Assembly: GCA_963693365.1 (NCBI GenBank)
Contig: CAVNZM010000001.1
Coordinates: 20,708,001-20,772,000, forward strand
Reading direction: 5' to 3'
Source: Amoebidium appalachense
Lineage: Eukaryota > Ichthyosporea
DNA length: 64,000 nt
Shown here: positions 27,881 to 49,882 of the stretch, in pieces
Layout of the letters: the number at the start of each line of letters is the position of its first letter
Numbering within the stretch: position 1 is the first letter of the stretch
Translations under genes and position numbers: made by a program
Notes under the pieces: generated by a model
What the model was told of the DNA's origin: nothing
Databases searched by the model: none
The model's input: the letters and a program-made list of their open reading frames with translations, nothing else

Positions 27881-29212
27881 CTACCAAGGGCGCCACATGC
27901 TTTCCCCCTGGCTCGAATCCCAATTTATGTCGTCAAGCGCGCTCTGCGCTGCTTCCAGGTGTTTTAAATACACTAACTGTGGCTTTTGATTGGCCGCTGC
28001 TGCAGTGCCGGGGTTCTTTGGGGAGTGTCGTGCGGAATTTTCGTCGCCGCCTTCCCGCGGTGCTTGTGGGCGGGCAGATGAAGTTTGGCCCAGGTTACTG
28101 GGGGCTGCAATGGGCTCACTGCGCCGCTGTTTTCTTCGTTGGGCACGGGCCTGCCATGCTTTGGACGAGTGCAGTTCGTGGCTGGGCTGCATGTGGAGTG
28201 CCGGGCGGGGCTCGGCACTGTGCGCGGTGGATGCAGGGCGCGGTGGCGATTCGTATTGGTCGCGGGGCGAATAATAGTGCTCCAGATCATACATGGATGA
28301 CAGTGAGCCCGCATGGGAGTCCAGAGGGCTGCGGGTTTTGGTGTAAAACCCCGGGGACATGGAGTCCGGGTCGGGCTGGGAGTGGCCCATGTCGGAGAAT
28401 GAGCGGCGGTGGCGCAGCACCAGGTCGTCCATGCTGACGGTGTGCTGCAGCGAGTATGGGTCCCGTCTGCGGGGCTGCGCAAACGGCGCCATTCTGCTGT
28501 GTGCGGCCCCACGATGGTGGGCTGTGCCCCGCCCCACCGGGTTTGACGAATACGCAGCCCTCTGCACGTGCTCAGCTGCCGTGGCGCTGTGCCGTCGCTG
28601 CGGTGCAGGGGCGTGTCTACTGCGGGCCTCGCTTGCTGTGTGCGCAGAAAACTCGTATGAGACGTCGTCGGAGTATGCAGGGTCGTGTTGGGGCTGGTAA
28701 CTCTGGTGGCTGCTGCGGCGATAAGGTGCGGGGGGGTCACGGTCTGTGTGGCGGGGGTGCTCGTGCCAGTCCTCATCCATAACCACGTGGGTGGGTGTTT
28801 GCTCAAAGGCCACAGGGCTGATATTCATGGGGTAGCACGAATAATCGGGGTCGTCGGCCATATAATCCCTGTAGCTGTCTGTCAGATCCAAGGATAAGCC
28901 AGGGTCCTCCGGGGGGCTGTGTGGCTCCTTGTCACTCTCTGACCCCTCGGCGGTGGTGCCCTCTGCCAGGGTCACATAGGGGTCGACATAGGGCTTGTAC
29001 AAGCGTGCCGTGTAGTTGACATGGCCGAGCCCCAGGTGCCGCCTCAGATGTTGCGTCCACACGTGTCTGTGCAGCGTGGGCGTATGTGAGTGTTGGTTTC
29101 CCACGGTAAGAAATGTGCGTTGTGTGCGTTTGTGTGTGTGAATGTGGCGCGTGACCTCCGATTTGGGGCAGTGTCTGTACAGATTTTTGCTGTGACACCT
29201 GTATGACCGCAT
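27881..29212 (-). CDS. Uncharacterised Ser/His/Arg-rich protein
   Basis: One open frame of 443 codons on the minus strand, with codon use and composition unlike the surrounding repeats. No known domain is recognised. It contains an ordered-looking segment (HVNYTARLYKPYVDPYVTL) and an acidic, Asp/Tyr-rich part (SYRDYMADDPDYSCYP). A long disordered middle follows, with several basic phosphorylation-type sites (RRHSAT, RRSFSDMGHS). A basic patch (RAQRRKQRR) precedes a C-terminus with LEAAQSALDDINWD. The first 45 residues are His/Thr-rich and look repeat-derived. An acceptor-like ctgcacag near 29070 suggests the real exon may begin there, with upstream exons missing. The C-terminal stop is also close to a possible donor. 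Composition suggests a regulatory or scaffold protein; that is a guess. Confidence 0.6.
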   Translation of the reverse strand: MRSYRCHSKNLYRHCPKSEVTRHIHTHKRTQRTFLTVGNQHSHTPTLHRHVWTQHLRRHLGLGHVNYTARLYKPYVDPYVTLAEGTTAEGSESDKEPHSPPEDPGLSLDLTDSYRDYMADDPDYSCYPMNISPVAFEQTPTHVVMDEDWHEHPRHTDRDPPAPYRRSSHQSYQPQHDPAYSDDVSYEFSAHTASEARSRHAPAPQRRHSATAAEHVQRAAYSSNPVGRGTAHHRGAAHSRMAPFAQPRRRDPYSLQHTVSMDDLVLRHRRSFSDMGHSQPDPDSMSPGFYTKTRSPLDSHAGSLSSMYDLEHYYSPRDQYESPPRPASTAHSAEPRPALHMQPSHELHSSKAWQARAQRRKQRRSEPIAAPSNLGQTSSARPQAPREGGDENSARHSPKNPGTAAAANQKPQLVYLKHLEAAQSALDDINWDSSQGESMWRPW

Positions 29213-32200
29213 GCCATGGTGTGTTCATGTGCATGTACCTCGGGGTGTGCATGTGCATATGCTGTTGTGTGCATGCATGTTTTGCGCGTGTTCACATGTG
29301 AGTTCGCTTTGTGCGCGTTGTAAAGGGTGTGTGGAGAAAATGTGCAGGACATAAGACATGTGATACATTCAAGTGCATGTGGGCTGTATACCACCATCTT
29401 CTGCTGATCATTACACCATTGATTTGTTTGCTTGCTTGTGCTAGCTATAGCCATTTATTTGGCCGCCCGGAAAGGGCTAATACGTAACCAGCTAGGCTGA
29501 TCGTGACAGGCACAGGGTACACATTCATGTTTGATACCTAGCACGACCGTGGTGGTTATTGACCCTCGGTTTGCCGTGCTGGAATACTAAACTGTTTTAT
29601 GATTATTTTTTTATCCTGTTTTGTCTGCGAATTCGAATGAGCTCTCTGTAAATCCCTAGCTAGGGATCCCTCATAAGGTAGTATCGCCTTTCACTAAGCG
29701 CCAACAGTTACTGTACCCTGATACGGTACTCATGGCCCATCTTTCACCTTTAACAACGACTAGTGCACATTTAGCCCAGGGATTTTTCCCTTAGCCTCGC
29801 TAGTATCCTATTTTTGTAGCATGGTTGTGTGCCATCGAATGGAATTGGATGCTTGATTGATACGTCAAGCAACTACTCAGTATCATAGTATGCTGACTAG
29901 CCCAAGGCATACCGTATGGCTAGTAGCAAAGGACTGCTGTGGGTATTAATGGGGGGACTTCTTGGCAGGGGGCACTTGCCTTTCAATGTTGAACCGCATG
30001 TTGGGGGTGCACTGCGTGCACCCTCCAAAGGTGCATACATATTGTGTGCGTGGCATTTTCTTCTGCTGAAGCGCCTGCTAGTGTTTCCAAGGAACTCCAG
30101 GGCAAACATCCAACCGACGGCTGGTCTCTGCCCTTCACCACATGTATGATGTAGTGGTGCCAAGGGGTGGGTGGCTGCATGGGTCCGCAGGAGTAGTGGT
30201 GCAAATGTGCACATGCAGGGTGAAAAGCCATGCAGGCATAATTTGCAGGACTTATATATGTGTGTGACCCTGCCCTAGTTCTGCGTATGAAGGCGATCTG
30301 AGTCATCTGACTCACGGATGCAGCGATCTCGGTGGCTAGAGGCGGGGCCAGCGTTGAACATACCTGTTTGCTGCGTCTTGGCTAAATAAAATAAAAGACC
30401 GTCTATTGTAATGATGGTTTCACCCAACTTGAATTTCGGCAGCTGCTTCACCCAAACTACTGACCCCCGCCGTTCACGTGTGGTGACCGAACGGCCGAAA
30501 CGTGTGCAGTAAGAAGGCTACCAGATATAACTTCGCGCCTAATTGGAACCATACCAGGCACCGGTGCTGTACCACGCACTGGCCCCATGCAACCGTCAAA
30601 ATTCAGTGCCTTAGGGGGGGTCATCTCACTTGGTTGGTCTGCTATATGCGCTGTGTGTGCTAGGGAGCGCTTTTATAATCGGTGACTATATAGGAACGGC
30701 AGATATGCGCTCATGATAAAGATACACTTACAAATAGGCTATAGGGTTTGTTAGCCGTCACCCGTGACCCGGCCCGGGCTGGAATGCGAAACAGGCTGGT
30801 GCTATCTACCTATTAGTAAAATGATGGTGCAAATATTTCGTTGTGTGCATGCTCAAATTGATACGCCTCCATGCCCCTATGTAGTGCACTATGAGGCACT
30901 CCTCTGAGCGTTTATATTTTATGTGATACATTTACAGAATGCCTCCGAGGCTCCAAGAGTGAGGCGAACCTACACTACTGAGTACTGACTACATAGTTAC
31001 TGCTCGTGATTGGCATGTGCACCGTACCGCCGGAGATCTGATTCATCATCTTTTCTAACACTCAATTTGGTGGGGAGCTAATATTACTACAATTGCAACT
31101 ATATTAGTCAGTTCTTGTTAGCTAAAATTGTTGACCTAAGCCAGCAAAAGTAGAAAAGAAGTGCATGCCCGGGCCCTTCGTCGCATCATCACCGCCTACG
31201 TGTAGGCACGCTGCTGTGCCATACTGTAACACCTCAGTGTCCTGTGCTCCTTTTTGATTGGACCAATCAACCAACCATTTTATTTTAGTGCAGCATTCAG
31301 AAATCGAATCAGAATTTCAGACCGTCCACGAAATTCCAGTCATTCGAATTCGATCATGAAAGTTTCAAAGGTGGCGTCATCATCTGTTAATACGAAGTCC
31401 ACGCAGCATGGTGAAGACAAAAAGGCTACACCGGTTACCTCCTGGCCTTCTGTCGCAGGCATGGTTGATTTAGTGGTGCTGTAGGCTACTGGAATTCGAC
31501 CTGGTCCGGCGGATGCGCCAAGCCCATGCATGGCATTGCATGCCCAAGTACATACTTCCCGCCGCCTGCCGAACCGGCCACGCGCGAGTCCACGCGCGCG
31601 CCCATTGATTGGCCAATGCGATACGTGATCTGCAGATCCCGACTCCCGAGAGATGAAATATTTTCCGAAAGTTGTTTTGTTCATCGGGGAATGTGCTGTT
31701 TTGTTCATCATAAGATGACAGTGCCACAATGAACAAAAAGAAACTGCAGCTTGTCATGGATTGACAGCATCATATTCGACAATCGACAGTCGTCACCGAG
31801 GTGATTTCTGACTACCTCCCTTGCAGACTTGCAATTATAGTCGTGATCTCTGCGCCTGCGACTTTAGATATGCAGCTGGCTACAGCATGTGCGCAGTGCA
31901 CAAGCGTGTTTGTCGGGCTTCAGTCACTGAATGAGTACAGCCTGCAGCCGCCCAGGACCGTTGGGGTGGTAGTACCTCATACTGCCCACTCTGACCTGTC
32001 CTGCATACATGGCAGAAATATTTTTGTGCTTTTTACGAGTTGAAGGCAAGACTTCTCGATTACTATGTACCAATCGGGCTCGTGGTCAGACCGACCAATC
32101 TGTCCGTTTCTAGATGCACTTTCCACCAATCACGTTTTGTTGACATTTTTACCAATCGAAAAACAGTATCGCACATTTGGGTGATACATAGTTACATACT

Positions 32201-32290
32201 AACCCAATCAGCATCATTTTACTGTGGTCCACGGTGTTCTGGTCACAGGTGACTCACAGGAAGCACTGTGGTGACTCGTGAGGCGGTGAC
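29213..32290. other. Unique gene-poor region
   Basis: About 3 kb of balanced-composition DNA nearly free of microsatellites. Frames such as 31254-31484 (plus) and 31340-31729 (minus) overlap each other and show no family resemblance. CCAAT pentamers are frequent (31262, 31612, 32092, 32147). It could contain regulatory DNA or short exons not recognised here. Confidence 0.35.
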
Positions 32291-32385
32291 TCAGCCCCAG
32301 CGGATGGCGAACTTGGCGAGGGTGGCACGCAACGGCACGTTGGGCTTGGCCACCAGAAACTGTTTTCGAGGGCCCGACGGATTAG
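32291..32385 (-). CDS. Candidate short terminal exon, unknown product
   Basis: After an acceptor-like catcatag the minus strand reads 31 codons ending in TGA: NPSGPRKQFLVAKPNVPLR followed by ATLAKFAIRWG. The composition is protein-like, unlike nearby repeats, and it is too short for ordinary ORF listing. No upstream partner exon with matching phase was established; the 53-codon frame at 33182-33343 does not fit in phase. Identity is unknown. Confidence 0.25.
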
Positions 32386-32618
32386 CTATGATGCGTGTAT
32401 CTATGTAATATTGATTGCGTAGTAGCAGAATACCACATACTGTACATGTCATCTATGTGAGTAGTATCAAATGCAACCCACTACAAGTCTATGGCATGCC
32501 AATTGTGCCATTATGGTAATGCAAGTGCGGCATCTGAGCATACGGGCATAGGCACACGTGCCTAATTGTCCTGATCGACCTGCTGGCTCATTCATCGCGG
32601 TGCCGGGTGCATGGACCC

Positions 32619-32812
32619 TCAGCCAGCCCCACACCTACAAAAAATACATAGCTCCTCCCCCGGTCTCCGGGCTGTTTCAAAGATCACTGAACTTCGAAGG
32701 CCCTGAGGGTCGGATAGACCAACAAACCCGACCCTCAGGACCTTCCAAGTTCATGATGATCTTTGAAACAAGCCCGGAGACCGGGGGAGGAGCTGGGTGT
32801 GGGGTTGACTGA
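32619..32812. repeat. Long hairpin-forming inverted repeat
   Basis: Arms of about 90 bases (32619-32713 and 32728-32812) are imperfect reverse complements around a loop of about 14 bases. The core gctcctcccccggtctccgg pairs with its exact complement in the right arm. The shape fits a MITE or foldback element, or a long RNA hairpin precursor. Confidence 0.8.
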
Positions 32813-32837
32813 AAATCATCCTGAAAAAAATCATGAT

Positions 32838-32873
<36 letters not shown>

Positions 32874-33047
32874 CCCCCCCCGTTCTCTCCCCTCCAAGGC
32901 TTACAGTACTAGACTTCCTCCCTCCCTTCCCACCGTTTAACCATAGGAGGGCGGCAGCTGGGGGAGGCTTTCATACGCACTCGCGCACCACACACAGGTA
33001 CACACATACACACTCACGCCCACGCCCACGCACACACGCACACACGC

Positions 33048-33093
<46 letters not shown>
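32838..33093. repeat. C-runs and CA tract
   Basis: Poly-C lies at 32838-32871 and 33049-33091, with a degenerate CA/CG tract between. Confidence 0.95.
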
Positions 33094-33181
33094 TCCCCCC
33101 AATCCCCGGCTGCCAGCCCTTGGCAATCCTTGTGCAAAGAAAACACGACGTCGCCACTTTAGGTTTTGGTGTCATGCCGGG

Positions 33182-33343
33182 TCACACCGTGTAGATGGGC
33201 CGGTCACGGTGTGAGTGAAGTGTACGAAGTTGACGGGCAGTGGAAATGAGCTTGTGTCCTGAAATGTGTTGCGGTAGCTCCTTAAGCTTGTGCACAGTGA
33301 CTTGTGTTTGTGTCCTACAGGTGACAGGCACAGCTATGCGCAT
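33182..33343 (-). CDS. Short ORF or exon, unknown product
   Basis: A 53-codon frame from an ATG at 33343 includes VTVHKLKELPQHISGHKL and ARQLRTLHSHRDRPIYTV. An acceptor (cacctgtag) and a GTGTGA donor lie within it, so it may be an internal exon. No homologue is recognised, and it may be a chance frame. Confidence 0.2.
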   Translation of the reverse strand: MRIAVPVTCRTQTQVTVHKLKELPQHISGHKLISTARQLRTLHSHRDRPIYTV

Positions 33344-33611
33344 CTGTAGGCATGTAGTTGTTTACCAGTGATACCATTTATGTGCAATGATGGCTGGGAG
33401 TCCACTACGGTGCAGGCTTTGAGGGGATGTCAGTGTTGATCAAAAGAGCATGAGCAGAGCGAGTGTAATATGCATATGCAGCAGTACTGAGAAGAGATGG
33501 GCACGTTGTTGGGTGAAAGAGCACGATTGCAATGAGGCTAGGGTAAAGCTTGGGGGGGGGAGAGGGGGGGGAAGGGGGGGGGGGGAGAGAAGAGAGTGAG
33601 AGACTGAGAGA

Positions 33612-34290
<679 letters not shown>

Positions 34291-34295
34291 GTATG

Positions 34296-34367
<72 letters not shown>

Positions 34368-34370
34368 CAC

Positions 34371-34405
<35 letters not shown>

Positions 34406-34780
34406 CTGTGTATGTGCCCGTGTGTGTGCGGTGCGTGTTGTGCGAGTGTGGTTTGTTGTGTGTACGGTGTGAGTGAGTGCGGTGTGTGTGTGCACGTTTG
34501 CAACAATCATTTATATAAGAAGAAGAGGGAATCGTACAAGCCACAAATCATTATACGAAAAATAAATTTACACACTGGTGGTACAAAAGGCCATATACAT
34601 TACCGGTCAGGACTTTATGATACAAACTCCAGTGAGCCGGGGTGGGCGGTGGGGGTGCGTGTGTTTGTACGGCGTGTGTGTGTGTGCGTGTGTGTGGGGG
34701 GGGGGGGGGGGGGGGGGGGGAGGGGGGGGGAGGGAGCTAGGAGGGAGGGGGGGGGGGGGGGGGGGGGGGGAGAGATTTCG
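34291..34780. repeat. GT tracts and poly-G
   Basis: GT arrays lie at 34298-34366 and 34373-34404, and G-runs at 34696-34770. Unique sequence at 34500-34640 shows no gene. Confidence 0.9.
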
Positions 34781-35061
34781 CGCCAAAACTCATTGTTTGG
34801 CCAATCAGCTGTTCTGTAAACGGAAAGCGAATGAGAGTTAGGCTAAACAAGCCATATTTGGACACCCGGGCTCCCGTTGGCAGCCGGAGTCCCAGCCTGG
34901 CCCCTGCATGTCGAAAAAAGCCTTCACAGAATCACCCGAGAGTTGAACGAGAGCGCTTAAATGAACGTGCAACGCGGGTAGGCCAGCGTTAAGGTTCACC
35001 GGTACGTGCCTGTGCAGGTGTGTGTAGTGTCGCCACGATGTCGAACACACCTGCCCAGTGT

Positions 35062-35830
<769 letters not shown>

Positions 35831-35989
35831 GTGGATGGGTGTGTGGGTGTGTGGGTGCTCACACGGAAGCGTTCTTGTTCTTGAGTCTGTGCCTGAGAAG
35901 GCCTCTACTTTGTCAACTGACCTGCATGGATATACATGTGCCGTCGTGGTGTTACAGTGTGTCGTTGTTCGCTGCACGTGCACGTATGT

Positions 35990-36422
35990 GGTTGGGTAGG
36001 GCAGAGCAGAGGGCACTCCACCGGCTGGCTTCCTCATGCATCAATTTGGCAGGCCTAGCTGTCTCTTTCTGGCCGACCCTCTTTCTTATGCTGATTACCT
36101 CAGCATCGCTCTAGTTGCCCGTCACCCCATTCAATCCTTCTCTATCCTTGCCTCCCCTTCCACCCTCTCAAACACCTCCATACAGACGTATTCTAACCGT
36201 AAACTCCCTTCCCGATCCGGAAGGGCGCAAACTTGAAGGGCACCCCAGTTTCTCACGTTTCAACCTTTTGTGTTTTACCTGGGCCACCCGCCCTTCCCTC
36301 AGCTTTGTCTCTAACATACCACCGCCAACCCTCTCTCCTCCTCACTTCTACCACACATGTCTCCACCCCCCACTGCTCCCCATCACCTTGCCGTGTTGTA
36401 TGACGGCACAGCGCTCTGCAAA

Positions 36423-36474
<52 letters not shown>

Positions 36475-36630
36475 AAAAAAAAAACCACCTCCCACCCCGC
36501 CCCACCGGTCCCCTCCCCTCCTCCCTCTCTCACCTCCCCCACCCCCCTTTCCCCGGGCACCCAGAAAGACCCGTGCCTGCACCACAAAACATAAACCCAA
36601 CATAACTCCTCTCCCCCTCCCCCCCAGGCA
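35990..36630. other. 5' region of the farnesyltransferase beta gene
   Basis: Pyrimidine-rich unique sequence contains a C-run followed by an A-run (36428-36484). A 3' splice-type sequence (ccccccag) ends at 36627, ten bases before the start codon. A 5' UTR intron is therefore likely. Confidence 0.4.
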
Positions 36631-36636
36631 GGCAGC

Positions 36637-45918
<9,282 letters not shown>

Positions 45919-46040
45919 AGGGGGGAACACTCAAGTGACAAGGGAGAAAATACAGTCGTGCCACGGCTTGCCTTCAGCCCTTACACTGACAGGTTAGCAT
46001 TGTGAAACTAGTTCGTGCACAATGGCAAAAACACCATAAC

Positions 46041-46179
46041 GTCGGCCAGATTGTGACAGTATCACATTGGGCAGAATTCTGCCCCCCCCCCTTTTTTTTT
46101 GGCTTTTGCGCTTGTATGAATGCCCTGACCGTCTTTTACAACGCCAGGCCCAATGTGATACTGTCACAATCTGGCCGAC
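46041..46179. mobile_element. Perfect 32-bp inverted repeat, possible MITE
   Basis: Arms 46041-46072 and 46148-46179 are exact reverse complements (starting gtcggccagattgtgacag) around 75 bases of unrelated sequence that contain a C/T-run. A target-site duplication is not clear. It lies in the 3' flank or UTR of FNTB, before the AATAAA at 46213. Perfect arms suggest recent origin or selection for the hairpin. Confidence 0.7.
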
Positions 46180-46212
46180 GTGCCGGTGACTGCAGAAGGG
46201 CCAACTCACGCA

Positions 46213-46218
46213 AATAAA
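46213..46218 (+). terminator. FNTB: AATAAA polyadenylation signal for FNTB
   Basis: The first canonical signal downstream of the FNTB stop, 295 bases away and beyond the inverted repeat. Confidence 0.45.
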
Positions 46219-47694
46219 CAGACACGAATGGATCTGTGTTGCCCCACCATTCCTGCTGGGAGGGAGTCCCACTCAGGGGAACGTGACTGCAGCGTGTGTG
46301 TGGTGTGGCCCGGTGTATTCCTACTGCTGTGAGAGTGTGGGGGCATCTCCCTTTCGCGGAGTTTCTCGCTTGAGAAGTGGTTTCTTCAACGCCTGTGTCT
46401 GGTGGTCCACTGCAACCTATGGTAACTTCTACACGCTGTCTACGCTTCTACGCGACCTATTGGCGGTGGGCTGCTGCAACTTCTTCAGCCACTTCTGTGC
46501 TGCGTGAGTGGGAGGGGCGGCTACTTGGTCGTCGGGGAGCTTTCCAAGTGACTGCCAGTCCTTAGCCTCCAGTCGTATGGCAATGACTGGGTTTGCTTGC
46601 ATGCATTCTGTAATTGTGTTTTTCTGTGTGTCCTGCCACAACTAGGCCAGCTTATCAGAGAGCTAGATGCAGTTTCTCCGGGTTATCTACGGGCCGGGGC
46701 CCGTTGGGATTGTTTTTTAGCTCAGATTTGGTCTGCATTGCTCTTTTAGAGGCTGACTTGCTTGCTGTGCCTCGGTAGGTTTTGAGGGGGGCCTGTTGGG
46801 AAGCAGCAGTAATGATGTCTTCTTGCGGAGTGTGGTCTGGTCAACATCGATGCATATGACTAGTTGGAGCAAACAAGTTTCATGCATACACGTACACTTA
46901 AGTTTTTGCCCGCTGGTGTCCTTTGTCACTTGTCGCTTTATTTTTATTTCGTAGCTTTGGCTTTTTCAGTTCTATTGGTGGTTATGTAGCCTGTGGCTGC
47001 ACCTTGCCTTCATCAACGGATCAATAAAACCTCACACGTACTGACGGTGTGCACGCGCTGCGATGAACTTTACGTTCGCTGCAGACGGGATTTTTCCTTA
47101 CACTCTCGCGACCGCGTGCATGCTTTCTGTCGCGGCGCCTCGACGGTTCGATAGAGTCCAGTGTTCGCTGAATGTGTAAGGAAAAATAAGGAGCCATCTC
47201 AGTAGGTGGCAGCTAATTGGCCAAAAAAATGGGGAAATTTTTTTGACCCTCATGAACTAGGCAGGTATACATTGCACACGCCCCAAATGACCCCTCAAAA
47301 TGCTCAGCTCGTCGAGCTCTATCAACCCATGGAGCCGGATTTTAAAAATTCGAAAATTTTTGGGGGGTCTCCCAGCCCCCCCCCCCCCCCCCCCCCCCCC
47401 CTCCCCCCCCCTCCCCCCTCCCCTATGAGCAGGCCGTCGAATGTGGCTGGGCCTCCGGCAGTGTCCACGCAATAAAACGTGTGTAAACCCCCCTATGATA
47501 CCCACACACCCCTGCCCAGGCTGTTTGTGTACGTTGCACATGTACATGCGTGTGTGTGTGTGTGTGTGTGTGTGCAAGGGTGTGTGTGTGTGTGTGTGCG
47601 TGCGTGTGTTTGTGTGTGTTTGTGTGTGTGTGTGTGTGTGTGGCTGTGTGTGTGTGTGTTTGTACATGTGTTTGTGTCGGTTTATGGTGTGTAT

Positions 47695-47725
<31 letters not shown>

Positions 47726-48395
47726 CGCGCACGCGACGCCGTGCGCATGAGTGTGTGTGTATGTGGGGATGTTTAGTGTCACCAGCGTCTTTGTCGTTTT
47801 CTGTTAACGCGGTTTCTGATGTTCCCATTCAGTCCGAGTGATCCTCCAACTCACACGGGGGGGGGGGGGCTATAGCCTGGGTCTTCCAGATCTTGATCCA
47901 CGACCCTCCTTGTGCTAATGAAACGACCGCTAGAGTCTGTTCCTCTAATGTTCCTAGGTGGCATTTACGTAACTGTAAAGCACCATGCCACTCGGTGCTT
48001 GAACAGGAGTGCCGTTTGAGGCAAAAGCACAAGTGTATTCTTCGTTGTGGCTGCTACACGTGCTTGTTTGCGCAATCAAGGCCCGATTGTTTGCGCAAAC
48101 ACATCATTTCGGGTCGGGTCGGACCGGTCCAGGTCGACCGGGTCGGAGCCGAAATTGGGCAAACTGACCCGAATTTTTTTTATTGCATACTCGCTCGGTC
48201 TCATTGAGCCCATGAAAGTTTGCCAGCGGAACTTTTCGAAAAGCTCGATCCGTTCAAAAGTTATTAACGAAAAACCTTTTTAGGTCTATACATGCGATAG
48301 GGGCTGTGCACCATAGATCTGGCATTATCAGTAGTGTTGTTGGAGCCGGAATGGCGGCCAGCGCAGTAGTGTATTTACGGCTTCATACTGCTCCC
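46219..48395. other. Intergenic DNA between FNTB and the inverted-repeat element
   Basis: It includes a C-rich tract (47380-47423) and a GT/CA microsatellite (47550-47740). A 14-base inverted repeat (47090-47103 with 47174-47187, atttttccttacac) is present. Overlapping weak frames lie at 46283-46641 on both strands. The plus frame 47893-48207 has a Cys-rich stretch (CHSVLEQECRLRQKHKCILR) but no recognised fold. None is called as a gene. Confidence 0.35.
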
Positions 48396-48640
48396 TCTAC
48401 AGCTAAGGTCCTAGGAACAATGGTCTAGATAATTCTACTCTCGCACCCTCTCTACTCTTTCTCTAAGCTTTGTAGGTATAGAGGACTAGGAACAATGGTC
48501 TAGATAATTCATCTCTCCTCTCTATAGACTCTTATTCCAAGCTTTCGTCAGGATTTAAGATGAAAATCAAAATCCTAAATCCAGAAAATGCTAAAATCCG
48601 GAAAATTGGAGTTTTAGAGGTCGGAAATTGGAATTTATGG
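48396..48640 (+). repeat. Left inverted repeat of the element
   Basis: Pairs with 54722-54958. The outer motif ctaggaacaatggtctagat occurs twice, 75 bases apart. Confidence 0.8.
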
Positions 48641-49245
48641 ACTTCATAAAAATCTTAAAAGGAATTTAAATGTAATGAAGGAAAAGTACTATAGTAATAG
48701 TACTCTAAGAATAGGAAAGCATAATTGTAAAGAGTAGGTGCGAGTACTCCACGAGCGGTGGCTCTTAAGAGACTTTAACTGGCTCTCTAAGATTTAGAAT
48801 ACTATTACTCTAGTTCTAGATTTCTTACTCTACGTAATAAAAAAGTTAAGAAAAAAGTTAATTACACTTTTTCCCAATCTCCTTCAGTGACAGGTTTCCT
48901 GTCAGGGAGATTGGGCTTATTGGGGATAGGGGTTTGGGGGAAGGGGGGAGCGGGTCTCACGTGAGATGCCAAGAGTGAGAAAAAAAAAGAGTGTACAGCC
49001 AATCGGGTGCCAGTATCCATAGCAATCGGAGAACGCGGCGACCCAATCTGAGTCTGATTGGCTGGAACATGTTTCAGCGAATCAAAGCGCTCACTTCTTA
49101 TGTTTCAGCGAATCAAATCGCTCGCTTCTTACCGGAACATTCTGCAACATGTGCGTGTCGCTCTCACGCATATGTCAGCTGGAACATTCCATGCGTCGTA
49201 CTGAACAAATGCATGTGTGCACTCATGCGGCTATCGGCAGACATT
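48641..49245. other. AT-rich sequence inside the left end
   Basis: It contains a small hairpin (aatctcc...ggagatt, 48876-48916) and a two-copy repeat of gtttcagcgaatcaaa (near 49072 and 49102). No gene is seen. Confidence 0.4.
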
Positions 49246-49255
49246 GGATTGGCGA

Positions 49256-49379
<124 letters not shown>

Positions 49380-49882
49380 AGAGAGAGAGAGCACTGAAAT
49401 ATAAGAAAAGAGAGAAAGAGCAAAGAGAGAGAGAGGGAGCACTGAAATATAAGAAAAATAGAGGGAAATTTTCACAAACAGATTGCAGCAGGCATATGCG
49501 CAGTGATGACAGACGTCGACAGCTGTGCACGGCAACATCGATTCGTTTTTGGGGAGATAAGCGTCCATTGGGCCAATTGATCTGGGCGTGGTATTGGGTG
49601 CAGCAGTACGGTGTGACAGACAGGTGTGCGTGGTATTTGATGTACTTGCGTCTTAAACGACAGTAATGGGCATGGTATTGGGTAACTGACGAGAGAGGGA
49701 GCCCGCACGCGTCACCAGGTGTTATAAGAACGTTAACACGTGCGCGTGCGTTTGCATTACGGCAATCATATGGGGCGTGGTATCGGGTATTTATAGTGCC
49801 CAAGTTGTACTAGTCAACTAGACACATGTCATTTTGCCGAACAATTCACTGAAGGAGGTTTCAGGGAGATTTTTCTTCATTC

